Positions 36,899 to 49,600 of a stretch of 64,000 nt of DNA are shown piece by piece. The position numbers and the translations under genes were made by a program. The DNA is from Hyperoodon ampullatus (taxonomy: Eukaryota; Chordata; Mammalia; Artiodactyla; Ziphiidae), in contig OX457060.1 of assembly GCA_949752795.1 (NCBI GenBank), positions 105,288,949-105,352,948 on the forward strand, in the 5' to 3' direction. The notes under the pieces were generated by a model. The model saw only the letters and a list, made by a program, of their open reading frames with translations. It did no database searches and was not told the origin of the DNA. Numbering within the stretch: the stretch's first letter is position 1; each line of letters starts with the position of its first letter.

Positions 36899-37874
36899 AG
36901 AAGAGAATGCATGAACAACTTAAGTGGCTTGCATCAGAATTAAACCTAGGAATTCTGACTCTTAAGCCGTTACACGGAAAGAAGATAAAGAAGGATGAAT
37001 CCTAAAAGCCCCTCGAAGTTTTACCACATGCTAAAATCAAGTCACTCTACCCTCAAACATGTTTCAGTCATTTTATCTGGAACTTTTCAGGATCTCATGA
37101 TTTATAACTGTGAATTCATGTTTTGGTGTTTCTCCTTCGTCTTGCTTTCATGATTTGTCATGTACTTTCTTAGATTTCTGTGGGGAAATGTATTTTTCAA
37201 CATTATTTCGCCTATTTCACCTATTCTGCACATTAATCTAAAACTCTCTTTGAATGTCTGAATTAAGAACAAGGAAATGAACAAAAACTGGTTTCTAAAA
37301 ACTTAGTAAGTCACTGGAGATATTTTTAATAGAAAATAGAGGCATGAATGTAGTTATCCTGGCCTTATATTGTTTTCAACACACTGCAAGACTGTAGCAT
37401 GTATTCCTTTTAAAGTTGTACAGAAACTTAAAATACCATAAAATCTTTAGGTTATGACAAAACTGTAAAGAAATGATGATATTATAATTAGAAAAGATTT
37501 GAATTGGGCATCTACTAGGCTCTTGTGCTTTAGCTGCAAATCCACATTTTGTTTTATATAATTATCAGGAGCGTGCATTAGCACTCTCCCTAGCCTGCTT
37601 CTCTTCTAGGTACCACTGGCACTTTGAAATCATTCTTTTCAAAGAATTCATGTGATTGCCACACTTTGTAGTCAATGAATGTAATTCCAAAATGTGTCAA
37701 AATCTGTCACAGATATGCTTCATTATTTAGTTAAACTTGAAAAAAAAAGAAGGTATTTTATCTCTATCCAAAGGCATTTTTGTAGAAGAAATTACATACA
37801 AACACACAACACAAAAGAAACTGAAGGAGAAAAGAAAATTGACATTTTGATTTGTGGACTCTCCAGTAGGTCTA

Positions 37875-37970
37875 TCATTCATCCGGAGAAATATCACTAT
37901 TGTCACTCTTCTCGGGCAGGGAGACTAATTGGTGCAGCTGGGGCAGAACACAGACTTTCTGCGGGAAAAG
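37875..37970 (-). CDS. Weak candidate terminal exon, 31 codons plus stop
   Basis: On the minus strand an acceptor (tctgtttctttgcaaggcag) opens a phase-0 frame reading LFPQKVCVLPQLHQLVSLPE and ending KSDNSDISPDE before TGA (37875-37877). The composition is protein-like and the block is richer in CpG than its surroundings. I see no downstream donor, so it would be a last exon of another isoform or gene. A short open frame behind a good acceptor can also arise by chance. Product unrecognised. Confidence 0.25.
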   Translation of the reverse strand, partial: LFPQKVCVLPQLHQLVSLPEKSDNSDISPDE

Positions 37971-38346
37971 CTGCCTTGCAAAGAAACAGAAGCGCTAAAG
38001 AACCTGCAGGTGTTACGAATTGAGTCTAAAAGATGAGATTGTGTCTGATTAGAAAGAGCGCGAGATGTATAGATGTTTCTTTCTGAACACCGAATTACCA
38101 ATATGCTTCTTTGTGTGGATGACAGTTCATTCTTTGAGCAAATATTTTTCATTGTGAGCTCCGGACAAAGCAGTGTGCTAGTCACTTCCTTTAGCTTAAA
38201 AAGCACACAAAATTGGACACGCTGGAAAAGATGGCAAAGAATCAACATAGAAAATGAACTTACACTCTGAGGTCATGCAGTGCCTTGTTTTGGTTTTCTT
38301 TTACAGAATGTGACTCCTATCCAAGTCATTCTAGAAACCATAAAGG

Positions 38347-38440
38347 TGATAATGATAGCTAATATTTACCAAGGTGCAGAGAAATGGAATCATTTGCCCA
38401 AGGTCATATCCAGGTTTCCTGGTTCCCAGTTAAGTGAAAC
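38347..38440 (-). repeat. MIR SINE fragment, antisense
   Basis: Complement of MIR ends: gataatgatagctaatattt, then an internal deletion to tcatttgcccaaggtcatat. Confidence 0.5.
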
Positions 38441-38864
38441 ACTGACTTTATTCTACTCTTCTGTGAACCAGTCAGATAAGAGTTCATGACCACAGCATCT
38501 ATTTGTACCACCTTGGTGCTTTAATAAGAATTATTACTTGTAATTGCGGGATAATGGGATCTTGCTCACCAACCTGGAGACCAGGTGAAAGAAGAAGGAA
38601 TAAGATCAGTCCTTCGCTGCAATGCAAGAAGCTGGGATTTTCCTGGCAGCAAGAAAAAGCTCAGACCCTGTATCTCCCACCTCATAAGACTGCTTTATCC
38701 ACCATTCCTACCAGTGTTTAGGGGAAAACTCTGGATGGAGAGTGAGAAGACTTATTGTTTGGGCACTCTTGGACAGGTTTATTAACCTCTGCAGCTTTCA
38801 GTTTTCTCAGCATCCTCAGGCTACCTCTATCAAAACGTTTATTCTACAATATTTGCTTTCTTAT

Positions 38865-38950
38865 CTGGGTGTTCTTGAGGACAGGGATTGTGTTTTATTT
38901 TTTATCTGTGTAAGACTTAAGGCTAGACTAGGACATATCAAACATTAAAT
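38865..38950 (+). repeat. L2 3' terminal fragment
   Basis: Text ttgaggacagggattgtgtt, ttattttttatctgtg and a tattaaatgataaat end match the L2 3' terminus. Confidence 0.5.
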
Positions 38951-39094
38951 GATAAATAACTAGCAAGTCAGAGAATAACACAGGGATAAAATATTCTCCT
39001 TATCTACCTCATGAAATTGCTATAAATTTAAATAGTGGAAACTTTGTGAAAGCACTGTAAATCTTTAAATGCTGTGTAATGTAAATGATCATAA

Positions 39095-39310
39095 CACTTG
39101 TGCTTATAATATCATTATTCTAAATATTATTTCTGCTAGTTTACTTCATTCTTATAAAAACTGTCGAGAGAGAATAATTGTTATCCCCTTTTTACAAATG
39201 TGAAAACTGAGCCACAGAGAGATGAACAAAAATGTCCAAGGAAATTTAACCAGTACTTGTATGAGCCAGGATGTGTGCCCATGCAGTCCAATACCAGAAT
39301 CTCTGCTCTG
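39095..39310 (-). repeat. MIR SINE, antisense
   Basis: Complement of MIR: ataattgttatcccctttt, tacaaatgtgaaaactgagc, cacagagagatgaac and a gagccaggatgtgtgcccat end. Confidence 0.72.
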
Positions 39311-39356
39311 GACCAGTGCCTGTTATTACAATCGGGTTTATTGGTTTATTGCTTAC

Positions 39357-39395
39357 CAATATGCATCTATGTTTCCCAATTGAAATATCAGATGA
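39357..39395 (-). CDS. Weak candidate 13-codon internal exon
   Basis: A 39-base minus-strand segment with an excellent acceptor (taacttactcttttttag) and a good donor (TTG then gtaagc). Phase 0 reads SSDISIGKHRCIL. This agrees with the phase-0 start of the exon at 29522-29607, but a second frame is also open. At 39 bases chance is a serious alternative. Confidence 0.25.
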
Positions 39396-39504
39396 CTAAA
39401 AAAGAGTAAGTTACCATTGGAGACTAGTTGATGAAGGCAGTGTTGAGATATAGAAAGACCACTAAGGTGTGCGTCAGACACACTTAATAAATCTGCATCC
39501 TTTT

Positions 39505-39665
39505 GTGTAATCTTAAGCTTCTCCCTGAATGTACCAGAGACTTAGTTTCCTCATCTGTGAAATGGATGTATGTTTTACCTATAGGATTGTTCTAAGTATT
39601 GTATTATATGACACCAAGTAGGACTTCAGTAATATATAGCAGTTATTATTATTATCATTACCTTT
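39505..39665 (+). repeat. MIR SINE
   Basis: MIR order: tagtttcctcatctgtgaaa, tgttttacctataggattg, acaccaagtaggacttcag and a tagcagttattattatta end. Confidence 0.7.
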
Positions 39666-39724
39666 ACTAATTTTTCACTTTTTCTTTTTTTATTCCCATA
39701 TTTTATTCTTTATATAATAATCCT

Positions 39725-40340
39725 TTCAACACTTATGTATTGAGCACCTACTATGAGTCAGGTACTGCTCTAAGTTCTGGGGATAAGGGAATAAAATAGA
39801 AAAATATAGCTGTGCTCATAAAGTTTATCTTCTAATAGAAAGAAAAAGGTAATACACAGATTAAATATGTAAAGGAAACTGTATATTAGAATATGATAAG
39901 GGCTATGGAGAAAAAAAGAAAGCAGGGAGGTTGTACAGAGTATCTTAGAGGAGAGAGAGGGTTTATAATTTTAATGAGGTGGTAAGAATAGACCACATTT
40001 AAAAAGTGACAATTCAAAGAACACATGCATGAGATAAGAGAGGGTGGCCAGGTGAATATCCTGAGGAACAGTATTTTGAGCAGAGGGCACAGCTTGTCTA
40101 AGAGGCCTGGGATGGGATTGTGCTGGTTTATTTGAGGAACAGCAAGAAAGCCACTGTGGATGGAGTTGACTGAGGGAGGAGGAGAGAAATGAGACTGAGA
40201 TCAGAGAAATTTGGGTGGAGGATGGGGTCATCAAAGGAAGGGCACTTTCTAGAGTCCATTGTAAACATTTTAAGTTTTATTCTGAGTAAGATAGAACACC
40301 ACTGAAGTATTTTGAGAAGAGCAGAGCCATGAGCTGACAG
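39725..40340 (-). repeat. Old mammal-wide repeat, antisense L2-type
   Basis: Starts with the complement of an L2 3' end (tgtattgagcacctactatg, agtcaggtactgctctaag) and goes on through well-known old-repeat text: gagcagagggcacagcttgt, gaacagcaagaaagccactg, attttgagaagagcagagcc. The exact subfamily and whether one or two elements are present are uncertain. Confidence 0.55.
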
Positions 40341-40399
40341 CTTTAGCTGGTATGTTAAGCAGAGATGGTAGAAAGGGAAGGCTAATAGCAACAAGTCAG

Positions 40400-41450
40400 T
40401 CTAAACCTTTTGCAGTGACCCTGCTGAGAGATAATGACATCTTGGGTCAGAGTATATGACCCTGGTGCAGCTGCAGACAACCTTTTGGGTCATGTTGACA
40501 TTTGATTCCATTTATTGGCCCAAAAGTCATGAGAAAAGATGGAGGCCGATTTTGAGGAAGGCAGGATGCATCGTGCATCACCTCAGATGCAGACTCTGCA
40601 GAGTCTACAGGCAAGAAGAGGTGGTTCTTCCCTAGCTAAAAGAAGCAGCTCAATTCTGTTGTTCAAAGAGTTCAGAGAAATTTGGATGTTCTAGTTCTTA
40701 AGCACATCAAACTAGATTTTCCCAAGCCGGTCCCAGACCACACTCTTTCTCTCTCAAGGGCCAGAAGTTAGCATAGAAATTTCAGCCTATTTCAGACTCT
40801 ATTATTCTCAAAATTGGGTCCTGCACTTCATTTTCAACACAACCTGCTCTCTGGCTGCAGAAGATAAGGGTCTGTTACACATTACATCAAGGCCTTCTGG
40901 CTTTCCTTTTGTGCCCTGAGTTGATAGTTGACTGATTTAGTCATATGAGTTTCTTCCTTCAGTGCATCAAAGTCACTTAAAAACAACCAATAAATAACCT
41001 CCTATATTTACAGCTGCTGTCGCAGAGTAGCTTATTTAGGAGCAATGGTAATCGTTATAAAGACTGGGGTGAGAGCAGGAGACTCTACTAGGAAAGCGAA
41101 GAAGTGAAGCGGAGAGAGAGTTGCTACCAAGCAAGTTATCAAAACAGGTAACTAGATCTTAATCTCCCTGGGGAAGTCTGAAAGCTAACTTAGAACTCAG
41201 CTCTCAGACTGAGCCCAGCAGAACCGCAAGCTGAGTTATTTATCCATACTCTCCCAATGGTCACTGTTTTCAGGCTGCTCCCAGAAAGCACTAATTCTCT
41301 GGCCTTACTTCCTGAGGTGTCTGTGGTAGAGTGAAATCCAGCCAGTCAAGAAGGGCCTCAGGCAATGAGTTACAGATGTGAACAGCTGGAAGTCAGTCTG
41401 GTGTGCACTACAATGGAAAGGTCCAAGGTGTCTGGCCAGGGCCCTGTCGG
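40400..41450. other. No gene seen; moderately GC-rich unique sequence
   Basis: About 1 kb without a long open frame, without an exon-like splice pair and without a repeat I recognise. Confidence 0.3.
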
Positions 41451-41454
41451 TGTT

Positions 41455-42400
41455 TAGCATATCATTCTACTATCAATGAACATATGGGTAGCTTCTAGGT
41501 TTTGGCTTTTATGATTAGTGCTGCTAGGAACATTCTCACAAATGCCTTTTCTTGAACACATGTATGTGTTTATATTTGGTATACACCTAGAACAGGAATT
41601 ACTGAGTCATGGCGTACACATATGTTCAGTGTATTAGATACGCAAACATTTCTCTAAAAGTGTCATACTCTCAGAATGGTTTCAGAGGATTGCAGTTGTT
41701 CCATGTTGTTAATAATAATTGAAATTTTCTGTCTTTTCTCATTTTAGTCATTCTGTGAACGTGTTATTGCACATGTGTGATTTTAATTTACTTTTCCCTG
41801 ATTATTAATGAAATTGTGTATCTTTTAATTTGAATATTGAACATCCTCTATTTTAAGGTGCCTGTTCTAATATATGTCTTTTCTACTTAGTTAAATGACA
41901 TTGTACTCCAAATTTGATTTTTTTTTCATTCACGTTTGACGTTTTTGAAACCTACCAATGTTTTACATGTAGACTTCATTCATTCATTTTACCTATTCAA
42001 TATTATGCTTATACCATATAGTATTTAGCCATTCCCCTAGAAATGGACACCAATTTAGCTTCCAATTTTTTTTCTCCCATGAAAATGCTGTGAAAATCAT
42101 TCTCATTCATGGTTTCTTTTGATCAGTGTGAGGGTTCCTTTGGATTATATACCAAGAAGAGGAACATCATATTGTGGACTATACACCAAATAAAGTTCAA
42201 AACCTATTGCAAGACTAAGAGTAACAATTTATATTCCCCATGAAATCCTGAGTGGTAATCTATTCTCATATCTTGGCCAGGGCTTGCTATTTTCCAACAT
42301 TCCCATTGTTGCTTCAATTGCTTTTTTCTGATTACTAGTAAACTTGTGCATCTCTCCCTACATTATTAGTTGGTTATTAGCCTCATAGCAGAGAGGATGT
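41455..42400 (-). mobile_element. Very old LINE-1/HAL1-like remnants, antisense
   Basis: Two runs (41455-41860 and 41990-42370) keep the order of complemented L1 3' regions: tttttgatcagtgtgagggt-like text, ctagaaatggacaccaattt, catattctc/tcttggccaggg and tttttctgattactagtaaa. It is heavily diverged. Confidence 0.45.
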
Positions 42401-42533
42401 ACATGTCATACAAGTATAAAGTAGATTTACTGGGGAAATTCTTAGGTAAAATTTGTTTATATGCAGTCCTCTGTATACTTACTTTCCCACTGGTCTAGTA
42501 CAACTAGGCCTAATGTAACTGGACACACTGTAT

Positions 42534-42569
42534 TATAGTTTGTACTATAGTTTGTACTATAGTTTGTAC
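42534..42569 (+). repeat. Three exact copies of a 12-bp unit
   Basis: The unit tatagtttgtac is repeated three times without mismatch and is bounded by tat and tcc. Confidence 0.95.
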
Positions 42570-42599
42570 TCCAGGAAAGGTATTCCACTAACCTTCTTC

Positions 42600-45340
42600 T
42601 TTACATATTTATTTGGGAAATTTGAAAGAGACAGGGGACACCTGATTAATTACATAATCTGAGAATCAGAAGATCTTGACCTTCCTATGCTTAGAAGTAT
42701 CTTTACTGATGAGAGGAACATCCAGACTGCCTGAGTTGTCTACAGGAATTTGCTTCTCAGGGCCAATATCAGGTAGGAATCTTGCAGATCTTCATGCTGA
42801 GCCAGTTCATTCCTAGGCTACCTAAATAGAGAGCTGTCTGGGGCATCCATCCATCCATCCAACAGAGGGTTCTGAATCTTCTTGGTCACCTACTGCTCCC
42901 TAGGAGGAGAACTAATTAAACATAATCCTTCCTATCAGGGGTGGAAGTTAATTGAACCTTCAGTGAAACTTCTAGCTTCTCTTGAAGATGGTGAAGAAGA
43001 TATTACATATATAGATAGTCAGCAAAATTCTCATCAGAAAGATTTGTGGAGATCATCTAAACCAGTTGGCTTGAAGTTCAGGCTGAGAAAACAAGAGAAA
43101 CTCCTGGGATCAAATTGAAGGATGGCTCACTGTCATTTTTTTTTTTTTTCCCACTGGGTGAAAGCCCATGTGTCCCTTTTTAGCCTAGGAATGTTGCTGA
43201 TAGTGCAAGAAACCTGTGTGGATAATGAGATATATCTCTCCCCACCCCTAGTTCTTGGTCATCATGAAGAATAATATGGCCCTCTCCAGAGCACAAATAA
43301 TATTATATCTAAGTGGAAAGCAAGAGAGAATTTGCCTACTTTAGAGAAAAACAAGCCCTAGGGGACACAAAATGTGGTAATAGTAGTTCATTTTGAGGTA
43401 AAATCATATATCTAACTAGTATTGCTTACCTCCTGCTCTGGACATATAGTTTTTCTGCTATTTAAGGTGGTGGCAAGGTTTGGTTGCATCAAGAAGGTGG
43501 AGAAAATTGCAACCAAGCCTTTTGCAGTAAGACCTACTATGTGGAGTGGTTGCAAAGAGCCAAGATATCAGGAGAAGTATAGCATTCTATGCCAGAGGGA
43601 ACAAGGAAAGGTTGAAATAGATTGTGTGGTTGATGGAAATATCCATGTGGAGGACTAAGGCAAACCGACTGAAGAGGCTGCAGCAGTCAGCTGGAATGAG
43701 TGACTGCCTGGTAAAGGGAAGGGTTTCTGACAAGGCCCCGCACACCTTGGTCACACTGCAAGGACCATTTGCCACATCACTATGAGCCACAGACTGACCC
43801 AGTTATAGGTGATCTTGGAGGCTGGTTGTTTTGTGATAGGAAAGGAGAAAGATAATTTTTATCCACCTTCTGACCACCCTCCCCAACATCCCGATATCAG
43901 ATATATTCATGCATAGTGTTGCTTTGGGAAACTGCTAGAATGCTTGTCCTTCCTCTGCAGCCATAAACAGAAATCCAATAGTCACCATTCTCCCTTTAAT
44001 AATGACCTCTAAAAAAAAATAAGGACAACTGTAAGGGAAAGGGAATCTGTAGCAAAATCTTGAAACTATAGCAATGTTTCACTTCCAGAGAGTTGGAATC
44101 ATAAAACCCCCGGAAATGATATGGTGCTAGCCTGGGGGCAAGAGGATCCAAAACTCATGTGTATCATGTCTATCCAGTCATCCTCATTCCATGCAATGCA
44201 AATCCCCATTCTTTGGGGTTCAAGTACATGTGAATAAAGGGGAAGGAAAAATGAGTACTGAGATACAGAATCATTAGAGTTTTCTATATATCAGATAGAA
44301 ATGCAGAAATGCAGTACTTTGTAGCATTTTTTAAAAGAAAATCTCTGTATAAAATGAAGTGGAAAGATCTCCAGATGTGCTAAGTGAAAAGAGCAAGCTG
44401 TATAACAGTAGGTGTGGTATCAATATGTTCTATTTTGTTAAATATATAAAACTCCTTATGTTGTGATATTAAAATATGAGTATCCTGATTTATCACATGG
44501 ACTTTCTTCTTCATTCCCCATAACCGACACCTGAGGGCTAAGGAGTTTCATTGAGGCAGAAAATCCTTGTAGAGTATGGCAGTGTTCCAGAGTTCAATCA
44601 CCAAGGATAGCTGAAACATACATGGTTGTAGAAGTCATTGCCAGAGAGGCTGTCGTAGATCATCTCTGAGAGGGCCATCCCACTGCTCAGTGGTATTTGC
44701 TATCCATGTGTGACAGTGGCAACCATCACCATATGCCATGCTGGGAGGCCTGGTGACAAACATAAATAGGATCCCATTGATAAATTTTATTATGTTAAGA
44801 AATTCCAGTGTCCTGCAAATATTGTCAATCAGTAACATTGGTAATATGTATTCTATCTGCTCCAGGGGCAACAAAGCAGCTCCATATTCCACAAATGTGC
44901 CTATGTTCATCGAATTCAATTTTTGTCCCCTTTGTGGGTGAGATAAATCTTCCAACTGCAAGTTGGTCTAGATGCATGTGGTGTTTTCTGATTCATTTGA
45001 AATTATACCTCTTACTGCTGTCAAATGGGATCAGGAGCAATGGAGAGGGGGATTTAGCAGAGCTTGCTTTCCATTTGGAAGAATGGCTTTGTCAATGAGA
45101 GAAACATCCTGAGCGCACAAGTCAGGCAACTTGTGGAGTTTGGGTACCAGAGGCTTTCTCACTGGAAGATCTTGCCGATTCTCTTTGTGGATCTAGCTCA
45201 TTGCTAAGCTACTTGGAAGAGCCATGGAGATTCCAGTTAGTAAATTAGTCTGTCTCCCATTAGTTTTTAAGGAGCCCTCCTCCCTAAGTTTTTTTTATAT
45301 CCTTTGTTCATTTTATTCTTGGTTTTTTTATTGACAAGTA
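42600..45340. other. 2.7 kb without recognised gene or repeat
   Basis: Open frames of 67-108 codons occur on both strands (for example 42882-43118 plus; 44961-44635 minus, starting MQLEDLSHPQRGQKL). None shows a known domain, a dominating frame or a paired acceptor and donor. The evenly raised GC and several short frames would fit a decayed endogenous retrovirus or pseudogene, but this is only a suspicion. Confidence 0.25.
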
Positions 45341-45349
45341 AAATACTGA

Positions 45350-45490
45350 TTCTAGAACTGACTGTCTGCATTCAAATCCCAGCTCTACCAGTTAACAAAC
45401 TGTGGTACTTATTCTGATTAAATGAATTAATATTTTAAGCACTTTCAAAAATTCTGGAACAAAGTAAAGCATATTTATTAAGTGAATGAA
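45350..45490 (+). repeat. MIR SINE
   Basis: Contains gtctgcattcaaatcccagc, tctaccagttaacaaactgt and a gtaaagcatatttattaag end. Confidence 0.6.
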
Positions 45491-45599
45491 TTGAGCTTTC
45501 TTGTCTATTTCTTGCTTATTCAAAGAAATGTTTTCTACATACCAGATATTAATTTTTTATAGATTATAGGTGTACACATATGTTCATATCTGTGTCCAA

Positions 45600-46400
45600 T
45601 TTGTTAATACCCTTTATTATTTAAAAAAAATCTTACATGTTATCTAGTCAAATCTTTCCATTTTTTTCCTTATGGTTTTGAGGTCCAGTTTAAGAAATTT
45701 TCACTATACCAAGTTCAAAAAGATATCTTTCTGTAATTGTGTCTGTTTACCTTACTATTTCATCTGACATTTAAGCATTTAGCTCACTTATTCTAGTACA
45801 GTCATCCCTCGGTATGCTCAGGGGATTTGTTCCTGGACCCCCGACAGAAACCAAAATCTGTGGAAGCTCAAGTCCCTTACAAAATCCATGATGGGTTGAA
45901 TACAAATGTGGAACCTGTGGATGCAGAGGACCTGCTGTATATATAACATGTGTTAGACATACAAGTGCATTTTCCCAACAAAGCTGACTAAAAATGAATC
46001 CATTGTCTACAGATTTATCTTGCTATCGTTTAGCCCATGCCAACTTCACATTTATAGTAAGAACTCTTTCTAAAATATCCTGTTACATTGGTCTATTTAT
46101 CTTTATACAAATACCGTCATGTTTTAGTTATTGTCGTCTTATAATATATATTAATATATTGGGAAGGGGAGTAAATCTCACTATTTTGCTCTAATATTTT
46201 GAAAATTACCTTAGCTGTGGGTGAATCTTTTCCTTTACAGACTATATCAAGGAGTTTCCAAAATCCTTCTGGCATTTTCCACTAAATTTGCTGTTAATTT
46301 GTATCTAAACATTCATAGAATTGTCACTTTTATGATGTTAAGTCGCTCTATCCTTGAATATATGATTAACTTCTAGGACATCATGATTTGCAAACTTAAC
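45600..46400 (-). mobile_element. Old LINE-1 ORF2 fragment, antisense, split by a Tigger-like element
   Basis: Complemented L1 text on both sides of the insertion at 45799: cttatggttttgaggtccag on the left, and ctaaaatatcctgttacatt, gtctatttatctttatacaa, ttttgaaaattaccttagct and gatgttaagtcgctctatcc on the right. No usable frame remains. Confidence 0.6.
45799..45937 (+). mobile_element. Internally deleted Tigger/MER2-type DNA transposon
   Basis: The left end cagtcatccctcggtatgct and the right end gtggatgcagaggacctgct are related inverted ends of the pogo/Tigger group, bounded by TA on both sides (45797-45798, 45938-45939). The text aatctgtggaagctcaagtc belongs to the left half. Everything between about base 95 of the parent and its right terminal 50 bases is missing. 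Confidence 0.75.
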
Positions 46401-47294
46401 TTTCATATAGGCTCACATTCAAATGAGCTTTCTTAATGGAAGTGTTCCTCATTAACTTAGATTTTCACGCTGTGAACTCTGTATCCCACATTCAAGTCCA
46501 AAAGAAAAAGGAAGGAAGTATGTTGTGACATGGGTCAACCTCATCGCAAGATTTCACTAAGATGCAGAACATCATACTTTTTTGTTTCTGTTCATGGGGA
46601 GTCAAACAATATTGATCGTCACCACACACATTAACTTACAACTGTTTTGCAATGCATACAGAGTTGACTGAGAAGCTAGGCGATCCAAGATTCTCTTTCT
46701 AGGTGCTATGATATATTACCCATGCAACACCTTAAACAAATTTTTAATGGAAAAATCATATTTGGCCTCTTGGGAAAATGTAGTCTTATCTAACTGCACT
46801 CTATTTTGAACTAACAGATATTGGTTTTATATGGCCTTGCTATGAATAGTCATTTAGTGTGCAATAGAGATAGAATACTTTCAAATGTGCCTTATAAAGT
46901 GAGCAGTGACATGATCACTGTGATGCTTATATCAGAGAAATCTATTATTAAAGGTTGCATTTTTGGGATTAGAGAAAAGCTGATTATGAGAAATACTCAA
47001 ATAACATCCAAAATTTAGGTTTTTCAAAGCATTTGGTAATGCTTCTGTCATTTTAAGAAACTGAAATATTCCTTCAAAATTTGGTGTTCGAAGGATTGAC
47101 CTGTAACACTGGAAAAGTCTCCATGTGGAAGTTACATGCTCATATGAAGTATAATCATAATTATTTTACTCACCACATACTCTTTCACATAATGAAAAAT
47201 AATCCAAATTATTTCAAGGTTAGGGAACATGGACCTTAACATCAACACAGTGTCATTAACAAAATTGTATCATTACTCAGCTGATGAATTGCTT

Positions 47295-47640
47295 TATTCT
47301 GACAATAGCTAATTTTGACACTTACTACATGCAAAGTTGCCCTACAAGGAAAGGTAGAGAAAATAATCACGAATAAAACATATTCCAAGAATTAATGGGA
47401 TTTGCAGGACAAAGGAGTAGGTTTACCAAAGCAAAAGCCTGGATAAAGCATAAGTTTACATATCATATTAACTTGGCAAGAATCTATGAGAGTACAGAGA
47501 AAAAACCACCCAATTTAATCAAAAAAGAGGGTGAAGAGTCAGGGAATAAATACTTCTCAGAGATAACAACACTAGAACTAAATCTTGAGGGAGGAGTAAA
47601 AGCTCAGAAAGCAGAAAAGACTAGGAAGATGTTTTATTTT
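47295..47640 (-). repeat. Old L2-type repeat, antisense
   Basis: Follows the pattern gacacttactacatgcaaag, then tttgcaggacaaaggag and taaatcttgagggaggagta, similar in order to the repeat at 39725. A 93-codon frame across it (47395-47676) is incidental. Confidence 0.42.
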
Positions 47641-48974
47641 ATTCATTTTGTTTTTAAAATTATTTTTACTTCTTGAAGAAAAATATTATGCTTATGGTAG
47701 AAAACCTAAGACATATTGGGAAAATAATAAATAATACATTTTAAATGGTTACATTGTTTTGTTTACTTCTAGTCATAGAGTTACGTATTGGCTGTGTAAA
47801 GACACAATTTGCTGTAACAACATTGATTAGGCATTCTGCTATTTCCAAGCATTGTTCTGCACATAAAATATCAAGTGATCATAACACAGCTTAGAGAATT
47901 TGAACAATATTTTTACCTCTATCTAACTGTATAAAGTCTTTCTACCACAGAGAGAACAAAAGAACATTTCATGTGTCTGGTTTTTGACAAGGGTTTTTCT
48001 CTCACTTCTGTGTCCCATTCAAAAATTGTACAATATTGATTATGGAGCTCTTATGTGATCCTTAGGATTGCTTTATTCCATTGAAAAACCATCTTTTAGT
48101 TTGTGTAGTTATTATAGCACTGCTGGAGTCTTCATGGATGCAATTATCCATGCATTGTTATAGAGTAAATGTCGCCACGAGGGGAAAAATAACTATATAA
48201 AACAACTGAACCAGATGGATAGTTGAAAATAAAACACTTAAGATATATGTAATTTTTGTGGTTAACAACTGTTCACCCGGGAAAAACAAACAAAAAAACA
48301 CACATTATAAATAAACCTTTGCAATTCCTATAGCCTAAGGTGATTTTGTTGATGGTGGTGTTGCTTTTAATTCTAATTTGCATGTCTTTAGTTACTTTCA
48401 AAAGAAAGAGCCAACACATATTTTCCTGTTGCCTTAGTGGTTAAGGGGAAAAATAGTTTATCACTTCCTCAGGCAATGCCAGATGACAGGATAAGAGTCA
48501 ACCCCCAGGAGCCTATGGGAAAATTACCAGTTACAGAAAAATAGTAAACACCGCATTTAAGACACTGTGACCTCCGATGTGTAAAATTAGACCTTAAACT
48601 GGGCATGACCTTACAAGATATATTACTATCCTTGGAACAGTGAGGAGATAAAGTAAAGCAGACTCCAGGTGGAGAGAGCAGTAGCAAGGCTTCATTCCCT
48701 TAAAGCCAGAAGAAAGTTGAGCTACAGGACAACAAAGGGCCAACTGATGTTCAAATAATGTCAAGATTGCCCAATAACAAAGTCACCTTTTACCCCTCCA
48801 CTTTCCCCTGACAGTCTCATCACATATGATCTCATGGACTGCAAATGGAAATGAGTTGGCTTTGTTTTGTACAATGTTGACTTGTGGATGCTGTTTCTAG
48901 TAGTGGCATCCTAGTTGTGTGGACTTGTGTTACTACTATCTGAAAAGATTGATATAAGTGCAAACGTTGAGGTG

Positions 48975-49185
48975 AATGTGTGAGCTCTGGGGTTAGTTTG
49001 CCAACATTTATTCATTATTTCTCAGCAACTACTTCATCTCTCTGTGGATCACTTTCCTTCACTGTAAAATAGAGGTAAAAATAGTTCCTTGATCAGAGCG
49101 AAGTGATGATGCACCTAAAGGGATTGGTCCAGTGTCCGGCCCATAGAAAGAATGTAACAATATTAATGCTTATGAATACTGATAA
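48975..49185 (+). repeat. MIR SINE
   Basis: MIR order: tgagctctggggttagtttg, ttccttcactgtaaaataga, ggtaaaaatagttccttga and gtgtccggcccatagaaaga. Confidence 0.6.
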
Positions 49186-49534
49186 TACTATGAGCAATAA
49201 ACCAAATGGCTTTGCCCAATTCTACATGTAAGGGGTTAAGATTTCAGGAAGAAATATTTTTAGCAATGGAAATCTTTACTTTGGCCTTAAATATAATTCC
49301 TCTTCTCTCTTTTCTAGCTTCCAAAAAATAAAAGAATTTGCTCTTTTGAGTTATTACATGATGTAGTTAATAGCAGTTTTAAAAAATGAGCTTTCAAAAT
49401 TTACTAATTTTGAGAGTGAGGCTGTTTTTTGTCTCTTTGGGGCCTCCTGATATTTCGTGCTTCTTTCTGGTGACTAGTACTTACATTCAGAAAGATCCAT
49501 AGACTAAGAGCAATGCAACATCAGACACTGGATT

Positions 49535-49600
49535 CAAGTATTCCTCACACAGTGCCTGGTACAGAATGCTTGATGAAGAACATGCTCTTTTAGAATCAAT
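49535..49600 (+). repeat. L2 3' terminal fragment
   Basis: Short match: cacacagtgcctggtacaga followed by atgcttgatgaagaaca. Confidence 0.4.

Noticed and set aside
37700..37830. Two excellent minus-strand acceptors (near 37738 and 37806)
   Set aside because: The first has stops in all frames at once. The second would give only a seven-codon exon.
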